A stretch of DNA of 64,000 nucleotides from Clostridia bacterium. GTDB taxonomy: Bacteria > Bacillota > Clostridia > Oscillospirales > Acutalibacteraceae. The stretch spans positions 1 to 64,000 of the forward strand of contig JAFTWE010000043.1 of NCBI GenBank assembly GCA_017465465.1, read 5' to 3'. The notes under the pieces are model-generated. The model saw only the letters and a program-made list of their open reading frames with translations, was not told where the DNA came from and made no database searches. Below, piece after piece: positions 41,876-49,173 of the stretch. The translations under genes and the position numbers were made by a program. The stretch's first letter is position 1. The number at the start of each line of letters is the position of its first letter.

Positions 41876-42058
41876 TTATGCCTCTTTGCTTACTACCAAT
41901 CTTCCGTTGTAGTAGCCGCATTCAGTGCATACTCTGTGAGCTCTCTTGAGACTGCCGCACTGTGAGCACTTTACAAGTGCAGGTGCTTCCATCTTCCAAA
42001 CGCTTGAGCGTCTCTTATCTCTTCTTGCCTTTGAAACTCTTCTCTTTGGTACTGCCAT
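41876..42058 (-). CDS. rpmF: 50S ribosomal protein L32
   Basis: 60 residues: basic head AVPKRRVSKARRDKRRS and zinc ribbon CSQC...CTEC (a C+ paralogue keeping all four cysteines). AAGGAGG precedes the ATG. Forms the conserved yceD-rpmF pair under a perfect promoter. Confidence 0.96.
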   Translation of the reverse strand: MAVPKRRVSKARRDKRRSSVWKMEAPALVKCSQCGSLKRAHRVCTECGYYNGRLVVSKEA

Positions 42059-42092
42059 TTTGAGCGCCTCCTTAATAAAAGTTAAAATAATG

Positions 42093-42599
42093 TTAACTGT
42101 CTTCTTCGTCCGTAAAAAGTGAAAGAGCAGCCCAACGGGGGTCTATTTCTTTCTTACAGTCACACGGACCGTCGTTGAGGTTTTTGCCGCATCGCGAGCA
42201 GATTCCGGCACAATCATCCCTGCATATAATTTTGGTTGGCAGGTAAAGGATAATGTCCTCTGTAATCAGAGGTTCTACATCGTAACGGAAGGTATCTGTT
42301 ACAATGAGTTCGTCGTTTGTTTCATCGTTGACCTCGGTAACCAGAGTGTGGTTAACCGGAACGCTGAACGAACGAGTCAGCGCCTGGGCGCATCTGTCGC
42401 AAGTCAAGCTTAAGGTGAAATCAGCTTTAGCTGTGAGCGTAACGATGCCCGTTGAATTCTTAACCTGACCGCTTACACGAACAGGCTCGCTGAAAGGAAA
42501 ACCGCCGTTATAGGGGTAATCACTTAAATCAAGGGGAAATTCAAAATCCTGGACAGCGCCTTCGTTATTATAGATAGGCTCAAGCTCAATATAGAACAT
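42093..42599 (-). CDS. DUF177/YceD family protein
   Basis: 168 residues. Central LTCDRCAQALTRSFSVPVNHT and C-terminal Cys-rich CRDDCAGICSRCGKNLNDGPC match the DUF177 (YceD) family, linked to 23S rRNA/large-subunit biogenesis and nearly always found before rpmF, as here. GAGGTGA precedes the ATG. Confidence 0.9.
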   Translation of the reverse strand: MFYIELEPIYNNEGAVQDFEFPLDLSDYPYNGGFPFSEPVRVSGQVKNSTGIVTLTAKADFTLSLTCDRCAQALTRSFSVPVNHTLVTEVNDETNDELIVTDTFRYDVEPLITEDIILYLPTKIICRDDCAGICSRCGKNLNDGPCDCKKEIDPRWAALSLFTDEEDS

Positions 42600-42634
42600 A
42601 ATTCACACTTCACCTCAAATGTCATGCACCGAAC

Positions 42635-42663
42635 ATTATATAGTGTTTGGCGCGATTTGTCAA
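42635..42663 (-). promoter_or_regulatory. Perfect consensus promoter of yceD-rpmF
   Basis: Minus strand TTGACA (42663-42658), 17-base spacer, TATAAT (42640-42635). Exact consensus at both hexamers, fitting a highly expressed ribosomal protein. Confidence 0.85.
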
Positions 42664-42729
42664 CACAATTTTTAAAAATTTTTGTCAAATTTTAAATATT
42701 TTCAGCTCTGCAGATTGTCAAAGATAACG

Positions 42730-42768
42730 GACTCATTCCCTTTTAAGAAATGAGCCCGTCAGTTATTG
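42730..42768 (-). terminator. Hairpin after the P-loop gene
   Basis: TAACTGACGGGCTCATTtc...gaATGAGTCCGTTA in the minus direction, imperfect long stem, followed by TCTTTG. Likely terminator. Confidence 0.6.
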
Positions 42769-42774
42769 CTTTAA

Positions 42775-43200
42775 TTAGTTAAGCTTTGTGCAGAAATCAA
42801 ATACTTCAGCAGGAAGCTCTTCAGCGTCAGCAGAGATTGTGAATACGAAATTCTTCTCTGTAACGTGATTCTTACCCAAATCGTCAACCTTCTTAAGGAA
42901 AGCTGAAAGCTCGTTATAATCACGAGAGCCGATTCTGAGTGTTGCATCAACAAGGATGTCGGTGATGTCGTGGTCGCCTGCGCAAACACCGCAAAGAAAA
43001 CCGTAGAAAGCATCGTATCCGCTGACACCGTAATGGTCTGTATCCATAAGACGTGCACGATAGTTCACATCATAAGTAAGCTTTGGCTGCTTCTCAATGC
43101 AAACAACGTTGCCATTGGAAGTTTCAACTGCTTCGTTAACCTTTTCGATAAGCAATTTGGTTTTTCCTGAGCCTTTATGGCCTAAGATGAGAGTAATCAT
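42775..43200 (-). CDS. Small P-loop ATPase/GTPase-like protein
   Basis: 141 residues. Walker A ILGHKGSGKTKLLIEKVNEA at the N-terminus; a Walker-B-like hydrophobic-Asp stretch ITDILVDATL; ends FVFTISADAEELPAEVFDF. Resembles small conserved Clostridia proteins often labelled 'twitching motility protein PilT' by weak similarity, which its size does not support. Function unknown. AAGGAGG precedes the ATG; located between pgi and yceD. Confidence 0.75.
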   Translation of the reverse strand: MITLILGHKGSGKTKLLIEKVNEAVETSNGNVVCIEKQPKLTYDVNYRARLMDTDHYGVSGYDAFYGFLCGVCAGDHDITDILVDATLRIGSRDYNELSAFLKKVDDLGKNHVTEKNFVFTISADAEELPAEVFDFCTKLN

Positions 43201-43257
43201 ATATTAGTCCTCCTTAGTATATATTAAATCCGTGACTTTCACGAAATTTAAACTGAA

Positions 43258-44598
43258 TTAACCGTTTAATCTTTTTTCAAGGTCTGCTTTTTTGTCTTCA
43301 TATCCGGGTTTACCGAGAAGAGCGAACATATTCTTTTTGTAGCTTTCTACACCGGGCTGGTCAAAGGGGTTAACCCCGAGAACATAGCCGCTGACTGCAC
43401 AAGCCTTTTCAAAGAAATAGATAAGCTCGCCAAGGTCGTTTTCATTCATATCGTCAGCTTCAATAAGGATGTTGGGAACATCACCGTCGGTATGAGCAAG
43501 TACAGTGCCTTCAAATGCCTTTGTGTTAACAAATGAAAGAGGCTGACCTGCAAGGAAATTAAGACCGTCAACATTATCTTTATCTTCTTCAATAATAACC
43601 TCTGCATCGGAGTTTTTGAAGAAAACAACTGTTTCAAAGAGTGAACGCTCACCCTCCTGAACATACTGACCGAGAGAATGAAGGTCGGTTGAGAAAACTG
43701 CAGATGAAGGGAAAATACCCTTGCCGTCTTTGCCTTCACTTTCACCGTAAAGCTGTTTGAACCATTCATTCATCATTGTGTATGAAGGCTCGTAGCTGAC
43801 CATCATTTCAATCTTTCTGCCTGCACGGTAAAGAATGTTGCGGATTGCGGCATATTTAAGGCAATCGTTAGCAAAAACATCTTTATCTGCGTAACGCTCC
43901 ATTGCGTTCTGAGCGCCTTTCATAAGAGCGTCAATATCAATGCCTGCAACAGCTATGGGAAGAAGACCTACTGCTGTTAAGACAGAGAAGCGGCCGCCTA
44001 CATTATCGGGAACAACGAAGGTCTGCCAGCCTTCTGAATCGGCAAACTTCTTAAGTGTGCCCTTTTCTTTATCGGTAGTGGCAAAAATTCTTTCTTTAGC
44101 GCCTTCTTTGCCGTATTTCTTTTCAAGCTTGTCGCGAAGAATACGGAAAGCAACTGCAGGCTCGGTGGTTGTGCCTGATTTGGAAATAACATTAACAGAA
44201 AAATCTCTGTCACCAATCATCTTTTCAAGCTCTGCCAATGACCGGGAGCTGATTGTGTTGCCTGCAAAATAAATATCAGGTGTATCTTTGGGTAAAAGGT
44301 TGTAGTTCTGAGATTTAACAAACTCAATGGCTGCTCTTGCTCCGAGATATGAGCCGCCGATACCGATTACTACAAGAACCTGTGAATTGTTTTGAATTTT
44401 CTGAGCTGCTTTTTTGATTGCTTCAAATTCAGCTTTGTCATAATCTTTGGGTAAAGTGAGCCAACCTAAAAAGTCGCTGCCCTTACCTGAGCCCGAAAGA
44501 AGTGACTCATGAGCCGCTTTAACTTCGGGAATAATTGATTCCATTGCGCCCTGAGGAAGAAAGGAATCAACATACTTTGTGTTGAGCCTAATTGGCAT
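43258..44598 (-). CDS. pgi: Glucose-6-phosphate isomerase
   Basis: 446 residues; interconverts glucose-6-P and fructose-6-[57 protein letters not shown] and the catalytic-region [11 protein letters not shown] and QPGVESYK are all present. Short Gram-positive form (about 450). GGAGG precedes the ATG; own promoter at 44640-44668. Confidence 0.96.
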   Translation of the reverse strand: MPIRLNTKYVDSFLPQGAMESIIPEVKAAHESLLSGSGKGSDFLGWLTLPKDYDKAEFEAIKKAAQKIQNNSQVLVVIGIGGSYLGARAAIEFVKSQNYNLLPKDTPDIYFAGNTISSRSLAELEKMIGDRDFSVNVISKSGTTTEPAVAFRILRDKLEKKYGKEGAKERIFATTDKEKGTLKKFADSEGWQTFVVPDNVGGRFSVLTAVGLLPIAVAGIDIDALMKGAQNAMERYADKDVFANDCLKYAAIRNILYRAGRKIEMMVSYEPSYTMMNEWFKQLYGESEGKDGKGIFPSSAVFSTDLHSLGQYVQEGERSLFETVVFFKNSDAEVIIEEDKDNVDGLNFLAGQPLSFVNTKAFEGTVLAHTDGDVPNILIEADDMNENDLGELIYFFEKACAVSGYVLGVNPFDQPGVESYKKNMFALLGKPGYEDKKADLEKRLNG

Positions 44599-44639
44599 GG
44601 GTTTGTGCCTCCAGTGAAAAATTGATACTATTTTTGTTT

Positions 44640-44668
44640 ATTATACCCTAACAAACTGGGATTTGCAA
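44640..44668 (-). promoter_or_regulatory. Promoter of pgi
   Basis: Minus strand TTGCAA (44668-44663), 17-base spacer, perfect TATAAT (44645-44640). Confidence 0.65.
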
Positions 44669-44698
44669 GCAAAAATTAGATAATTCTTGGTAAATTTA

Positions 44699-45850
44699 TC
44701 AATTTTTTGAGAACACAGCCAGCATACGGCGGTAAACCTCCGAAAAAGTGAGCCTTTCAACATAATGAGGAGCAGTCAGCGAGTATGAGCCGACAGTTTC
44801 ACCGTCAAGAGTAACCTTGACCTCACCCAGCACCTGATTGGACTCAACGGGAGCTTCAACGCTTGTGGCAAGGTGAATATCCTGAATAACATCCCCTTTC
44901 CTGCCCTTTGGAACAAGCACGCTTACGGCGGCAGGAATCTGAGGAGTGAGAGTTTTTTCACAGCCCATTGTAACAGTTACATCGGTAATGAGCTTGGGGT
45001 CGATTTCAGGGGTTACGGTTTCCCAGTTTGCAAAGCCGTAATTAAGCATTGCTTTTGCCCCCTCAAAGCGGTCTGAGCTGTTGTCACTGCCAAGCACCAC
45101 GGCAATGAGTGATGTTCCGTCCCTTGTAGCGGTGGCGCACACACAGCAGCCTGCCTTGGAGGTTGTGCCGGTTTTGAGCCCGGTACAGCCTGAATAAAAC
45201 CTGACAAGCTTATTGGTATTTACAAGCTCGGTTTCACCGTTTCTGAGTGAATCCATCCAGATTGTTGTATATTTCTGCACAAAATCGTGGGTCATAAGCT
45301 CACGGGCCATAAGAGCGATATCATAGGCGGTGGTGAGATGATTTTCTGCGGTGTCGTCAAGACCTGTGCAGTTTTCAAAGTTAGTATTTTTCATACCAAG
45401 CTCGCGGGCACGCTCATTCATCATAACAATAAATGCTTCTTCGCTTCCTGCAACATATTCGGCAAGTGCGGCGCAGGCATCATTTGCAGAATAGACCGCC
45501 ATGGCCTTATAAAGCTCATCTACGGTCATAGTCTCCCCCTCTTTGAGCCAGATTTGGGAGCCGCCTTTTTTAACGGCATCTGCACTTGCGGTAACGGTAT
45601 CTGAAAATGAGATTTTACCGCCCTCAAGAGCTTCCGCAACAAGTAGCATAGTCATAATTTTGGTAACAGATGCAGGATAGAGCTTTTGGTTTTCGTTCAT
45701 AGCCATAAGCACCTTGCCGCTGGTTGAGTCCATAAGAATTGCCGCCTTAGCCTTGACCTCAACAGGCATTTTGTTTTCACCAAAGGCAGAAAAAGATGCA
45801 AAAGAAATAACAAAGCAAACACACAAAACAACACTTATAACGCGTTTCAT
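44699..45850 (-). CDS. dacF: D-alanyl-D-alanine carboxypeptidase (DacF/PBP5 type)
   Basis: 383 residues. Signal peptide (KRVISVVLCVCFVISFASFS), then the serine peptidase triad motifs: SxxK in YPASVTKIMTMLL, SxN in VYSANDACA, KTG in GLKTGTTSKAG, and a C-terminal beta domain ending in an amphipathic VERLTFSEVYRRMLAVF membrane-anchoring helix. It trims pentapeptide stems in peptidoglycan, at the membrane outer face. I chose ATG 45850 after GGAGG; upstream in-frame codons read an intergenic repeat. Its ribosome site lies in a predicted hairpin (45858-45884). Confidence 0.94.
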   Translation of the reverse strand: MKRVISVVLCVCFVISFASFSAFGENKMPVEVKAKAAILMDSTSGKVLMAMNENQKLYPASVTKIMTMLLVAEALEGGKISFSDTVTASADAVKKGGSQIWLKEGETMTVDELYKAMAVYSANDACAALAEYVAGSEEAFIVMMNERARELGMKNTNFENCTGLDDTAENHLTTAYDIALMARELMTHDFVQKYTTIWMDSLRNGETELVNTNKLVRFYSGCTGLKTGTTSKAGCCVCATATRDGTSLIAVVLGSDNSSDRFEGAKAMLNYGFANWETVTPEIDPKLITDVTVTMGCEKTLTPQIPAAVSVLVPKGRKGDVIQDIHLATSVEAPVESNQVLGEVKVTLDGETVGSYSLTAPHYVERLTFSEVYRRMLAVFSKN

Positions 45851-45857
45851 AAAAACA

Positions 45858-45884
45858 CCTCCGTTAAGATTTATATTAACGGAG
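45858..45884 (-). promoter_or_regulatory. Hairpin sequestering the dacF ribosome binding site
   Basis: In mRNA sense: CTCCGTTAA, loop of 8, TTAACGGAG then GTGTTTTT-ATG. The 9-bp stem is perfect and its 3' arm contains the GGAG of the Shine-Dalgarno, so closing it would block initiation. Confidence 0.6.
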
Positions 45885-45905
45885 TGTAGGTAAAATGACT
45901 TAATT

Positions 45906-45921
45906 TTTTCGGCTCCCTTGT
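45906..45921 (+). repeat. Left 16-bp inverted repeat of a putative cassette
   Basis: TTTTCGGCTCCCTTGT, exact reverse complement of 47610-47625. The pair encloses the repeat region and the orphan membrane-protein gene. Confidence 0.75.
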
Positions 45922-46196
45922 GCAAAGGGAGCTGGATTTTTGCGAAGCAAAAAGACTGAGGGATTGTCACCCTGCCAACAAGAAAAACCACCTTTGATAT
46001 TCCATTTTTTCGGGAGAGCACAGAGTCCCTCCCTTACGAGCTCGCTTGCAGGAAATGCGCTTGCCGACATTCCTTGGACTCTATGTTGCGGTGCGACGAA
46101 AATCGCCGCACCCTACTCTCGGTTGAGGGGGGCTGTTATGTATCTCTCCCTCCGTCTTTTGCTACGCAAAATCCACCTCCCTCGTCAGAGGGAGGC
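45911..46196. repeat. Composite intergenic repeat (two inverted copies of a 55-bp module)
   Basis: Module A (about 45911-45965) reads GGCTCCCTTGTGCAAAGGGA then GCTGGATTTTTGCGAAGC then AAAAAGACTGAGGGATT; module B (about 46145-46196) read in reverse gives CCTCCCTCTGACGAGGGAGG, TGGATTTTGCGTAGC, AAAAGACGGAGGG. Same layout, stems diverged. Between them is GGTGCG-N...-CGCACC (about 46091-46111). No gene; about 350 bp of this gap is explained by the element. Similar GGCTCCCTTGT...GACTGAGGGA repeats are, to my knowledge, scattered in Clostridia. Confidence 0.65.
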
Positions 46197-46201
46197 AAAG
46201 A

Positions 46202-46227
46202 AAAGCCGATGCAATGCACCGGCTTTG
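46202..46227 (-). terminator. Hairpin downstream of orphan membrane-protein gene
   Basis: AAAGCCG...CGGCTTT stem with TTTTCTTTG following in the minus direction, 45 bp beyond the stop. Confidence 0.6.
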
Positions 46228-46271
46228 ATAAAACAACAACCCTTTGATAGAAATTCAAGCTCTTCTATTAA

Positions 46272-47411
46272 CTAAAAACAATTTGGACAAGGATAATACC
46301 CTTGATGTTCAGCACCCTCTTTATTGAACGCATAAAAATAATTTCTATCCCAAATGTTACAGTCATACTTGTGATAATAAATTGAAGCATCATCACAAAA
46401 AACAATATAAGAAGAATAAAACACATTTTCATCTTTAATTCTATCATAATCTTTTTTCAGTATATCATACTGATACGAAATACCATAGTAATCATCTTTA
46501 TATTCTTCAAATTCCTTATCACTCGCTATAATATCATTTTTTAAGTTTTCAATCTCAGTAGTTTTTTTTACATATGCGATACCAAGAAAAACAATAGATA
46601 TTGTTAAAGTGACCGACATTATGCTAGTAGCAAACAACACAATTCTTTTCTTATCTACCAAAGATGGCATAGCAATGAACTCGTGCAATTTGATATGAGT
46701 TGTTTCCTTCTCCTTTGGACTTTTAGGAAGTTTAGACCACAATTCCCTTTTAATTTTCTTTCTGTAACTATTATAGTCAAATAAGTTTAAATTATATGGA
46801 GTTACATAGCTACACTGTTCTTTACTTTCTTTTAAAAACATACAGCTGGCAAACTCGTCTATACTTAAAGATTCTCCTTCATAAATTCTCTTTTTCGTTG
46901 GATTTTTATCTGTTATTAATTTGGGCCAAATATTTTTAAAAACATATTCTCGAAAAGCCTCATAATCATCACCGCATTTTAATGCATTTTGATTAAAATA
47001 CTCATTGGTGACAGCATCTTCATTTGACATAATTTCTGTAAGCTCTTCTAAATTATACGATTTACCTTCAAAAACTCTATTAAAATCATCTTTCAAAAAA
47101 TAGACAGTTATAGATGTAGCAATTATCACAAAAAAGTTAAAAATCAAGCTTGCTACAAAAGCCTCTGTTTGCAAACTTTGTATGAGTAAAAGTGATATGA
47201 AATAAGAAAGTAGATACGAAATCACAGTAAAAAAATAAATTCTTTTCTTTTCAGGCTTGAGTTTAATGTGAATCATCAAAACAATCCATATTATATCTGG
47301 ATAAAAAGAATATCCTTGATAATAACTTGGAAGGAACATAAAAACAATCATTACAACAAACATCGGCAAATATGTGATTGCTAAAAATTTTTTGAAGTTC
47401 ATCCTATTCAT
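46272..47411 (-). CDS. Orphan membrane protein with C-terminal Cys/His metal-binding tail
   Basis: 379 residues, not recognised. Four N-terminal membrane spans (LPMFVVMIVFMFLPS; IIWIVLMIHI; FFTVISYLLSYFISLLLI; LIFNFFVIIATSITVYFL), a cytoplasmic region of about 130 residues (EGKSYNLEELTEIM and the similar EGESLSIDEFASCMF, an internal duplication), a fifth span (FATSIMSVTLTISIVFLGIA), a coiled-coil (TEIENLKNDIIASDKEFEEY) and an end YYHKYDCNIWD...GYYPCPNCF, an Ada-type H-x3-C...C-x2-C zinc site. AT-rich relative to neighbours. Start may be 47411 or 47402. Lies inside 16-bp inverted repeats. Confidence 0.75.
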   Translation of the reverse strand: MNRMNFKKFLAITYLPMFVVMIVFMFLPSYYQGYSFYPDIIWIVLMIHIKLKPEKKRIYFFTVISYLLSYFISLLLIQSLQTEAFVASLIFNFFVIIATSITVYFLKDDFNRVFEGKSYNLEELTEIMSNEDAVTNEYFNQNALKCGDDYEAFREYVFKNIWPKLITDKNPTKKRIYEGESLSIDEFASCMFLKESKEQCSYVTPYNLNLFDYNSYRKKIKRELWSKLPKSPKEKETTHIKLHEFIAMPSLVDKKRIVLFATSIMSVTLTISIVFLGIAYVKKTTEIENLKNDIIASDKEFEEYKDDYYGISYQYDILKKDYDRIKDENVFYSSYIVFCDDASIYYHKYDCNIWDRNYFYAFNKEGAEHQGYYPCPNCF

Positions 47412-47609
47412 ATCTCCATTCTCTCCAATCCAAATCCTTTTTCAAAGGCAATAATTTCAATATCTACGTTTTCAAAAGCAGATACACCTTATATTCAGAT
47501 TATACCACCCAAATTCTCTTTGTCAACAAGCGCATTGGGGTCTACATTGTCAGCTAACCTACATTGGTTTCGACTGATGCCCGCTGCGCCCCTACGAGGT
47601 TTACTCAAT
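47412..47609. other. Intergenic region, repeat debris
   Basis: No gene seen. The stretch TGATGCCCGCTGCGCCCCTACGAG-like region (about 47575-47600) is GC-rich and unlike its AT-rich surroundings, and looks like the eroded inner part of the same repeat family as 45911-46196. Confidence 0.45.
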
Positions 47610-47625
47610 ACAAGGGAGCCGAAAA
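47610..47625 (-). repeat. Right 16-bp inverted repeat of a putative cassette
   Basis: ACAAGGGAGCCGAAAA, exact complement of 45906-45921. Confidence 0.75.
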
Positions 47626-47631
47626 TAGTTA

Positions 47632-47661
47632 TTGATTTTATATACTAATTTATGGTATAAT
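47632..47661 (+). promoter_or_regulatory. Promoter of the mutarotase-HAD-mfd operon
   Basis: TTGATT (47632-47637), 18-base spacer, perfect TATAAT (47656-47661), right after the inverted repeat. Confidence 0.6.
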
Positions 47662-47689
47662 TTTATGAACATTTTTTAGGAGTGGTTTT

Positions 47690-48547
47690 ATGAAATTTGA
47701 AGCTAAAAACGGCAAATTATCAATCAGCGTCAAGAAGTACGGTGCAGAGCTTTCTTCTGTTAAATCTCTTGACACAGGTTTTGAATATCTCTGGCAGGGC
47801 AACCCCGATATCTGGTACGGTCAGTCACCTGTCCTTTTTCCCATTGTAGGCACTCTTTACCAGAACAAATATTATGTTGACGGCAAGGAATATGAAATGT
47901 TCCGCCACGGCATTGCAAGAAAAAGAGATTTTGAATTAAAAGAGCAGGGTGAAGACTACATAGTTCTTACTCAGAAATATAACGAAGAAACCTTGAAGGT
48001 TTACCCTTACAGATATGTATTTGATATTGAGTTCAGACTCGACGGCAAAAAGCTCACAGTTACCCACACAATCAAAAACGAGGGCGACGGCGATATGTTT
48101 TTTTCAATCGGCGCTCATCCCGGCTTTAACTGCCAGCTTGATGATGTGCTTGAATTTGACACGGTTGAGGATGAAGTTATCAACGAAATGATTGACGAGG
48201 ATGCTGTTATTATCAGAAAGCACTTCCCCTCTCCTATTGACGGAAAAATCTTCACAATTACCAAAAACATTTTTGACGCTGACGCTCATGTGCTTTCAAA
48301 TCTCAAATCCAAAATCTGCACTCTTAAAGGCAAAAATCTCCCCGGTGATGTTGAATTTACCTTTGGTGACTGCTCTTTCCTCGGCCTTTGGGCTAAGCCC
48401 GGCGCACCTTATGTTTGCATTGAGCCTTGGTACGGTGTAAACGATTTTGGCGAAAAGACCGATGATTTTTCACAAAAGAGAGCCATTGAGAAAATTTCAG
48501 CCGATGAAGAATTCAGCTTTAGCTGGAGCGCTGAAATCAAGGAGTAA
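47690..48547 (+). CDS. Aldose 1-epimerase family protein (LacX-like mutarotase)
   Basis: 285 residues. Galactose-mutarotase fold; phrases YGAELSSVKSLDTGFEYLWQ, FPIVGTLYQNKYYVDGKEYE, MFRHGIARKRDF, FSIGAHPGFNCQL and IEPWYGVNDF mark the LacX-like subgroup. The catalytic His of FRHGIAR and GAHPGF are present. It interconverts anomers of an undetermined hexose. AGGAG precedes the ATG; first of a four-gene operon. Confidence 0.88.
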   Translation: MKFEAKNGKLSISVKKYGAELSSVKSLDTGFEYLWQGNPDIWYGQSPVLFPIVGTLYQNKYYVDGKEYEMFRHGIARKRDFELKEQGEDYIVLTQKYNEETLKVYPYRYVFDIEFRLDGKKLTVTHTIKNEGDGDMFFSIGAHPGFNCQLDDVLEFDTVEDEVINEMIDEDAVIIRKHFPSPIDGKIFTITKNIFDADAHVLSNLKSKICTLKGKNLPGDVEFTFGDCSFLGLWAKPGAPYVCIEPWYGVNDFGEKTDDFSQKRAIEKISADEEFSFSWSAEIKE

Positions 48548-48549
48548 TT

Positions 48550-49164
48550 ATGGCAATTAAAAATGTTGTTTTTGACCTGGGCGGTGTATTGATTGATTTT
48601 AACGAAGAAAGAATGCTTCGTGACAACATACCCGCCGAGCTTCACTCTGCCGTTTCGGCGTCAACCTTTCACAGCGAAGAGTGGAAAATGATGGATTCAG
48701 GCGCACTCGAGGTTGACCAAGCGGTTGACAGAATGCTCACTTCCCTCCCTGAAGAAATTCACGGCAGTGTGCGCAGTATGATTGTGGACAGAGAGGTGCA
48801 GATGCCGCCTATTGACGGTATGACCGAAATTATAGATACGCTTTATAAAAACGGTTATACACTTTATGTTCTTTCTAACTGTGCAAAATGGCTGCACGAA
48901 TTTTTGAAAGAAAAAGTTCCGTCAGGAGAAAAGTTTTCAGGGCTTATTGTTTCTGCGGATTACGGCATAATCAAGCCTGATGAGAGAATATATAATATTT
49001 TATTCAGTACATATTCATTAAAAGCGGTGGAATGCTTTTTTATTGACGATTCCCCCGCAAATATTGAAACAGCACGCAAGCTCGGAATGGCCGCTCATTG
49101 CTTTAAAGACAGGGATTTCAACCGTCTCAGAGAAGATATGGCCAATTCGGGAATTACCTTATAG
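48550..49164 (+). CDS. HAD-family hydrolase (phosphatase)
   Basis: 204 residues, HAD subfamily IA. Motif I VVFDLGGVLIDFN (nucleophile Asp, though the second Asp of DxD is Gly: D-L-G, which is normal in this YihX-like subgroup), motif II VLSNCAKW, motif III KPDERIYN, motif IV FIDDSPANIETA. Resembles YihX-type sugar-phosphate phosphatases. Starts 2 bp after the mutarotase stop; the two may act on the same sugar. Confidence 0.87.
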   Translation: MAIKNVVFDLGGVLIDFNEERMLRDNIPAELHSAVSASTFHSEEWKMMDSGALEVDQAVDRMLTSLPEEIHGSVRSMIVDREVQMPPIDGMTEIIDTLYKNGYTLYVLSNCAKWLHEFLKEKVPSGEKFSGLIVSADYGIIKPDERIYNILFSTYSLKAVECFFIDDSPANIETARKLGMAAHCFKDRDFNRLREDMANSGITL

Positions 49165-49173
49165 GAGATTTTA

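Noticed and set aside
42775-43200. Pilus retraction ATPase PilT
   Set aside because: Only a Walker A motif is shared; at 141 residues it lacks the rest of a PilT.
45940-46275. Plus-strand frame across the composite repeat
   Set aside because: Made of repeat modules with palindromes; no ribosome site or domain.
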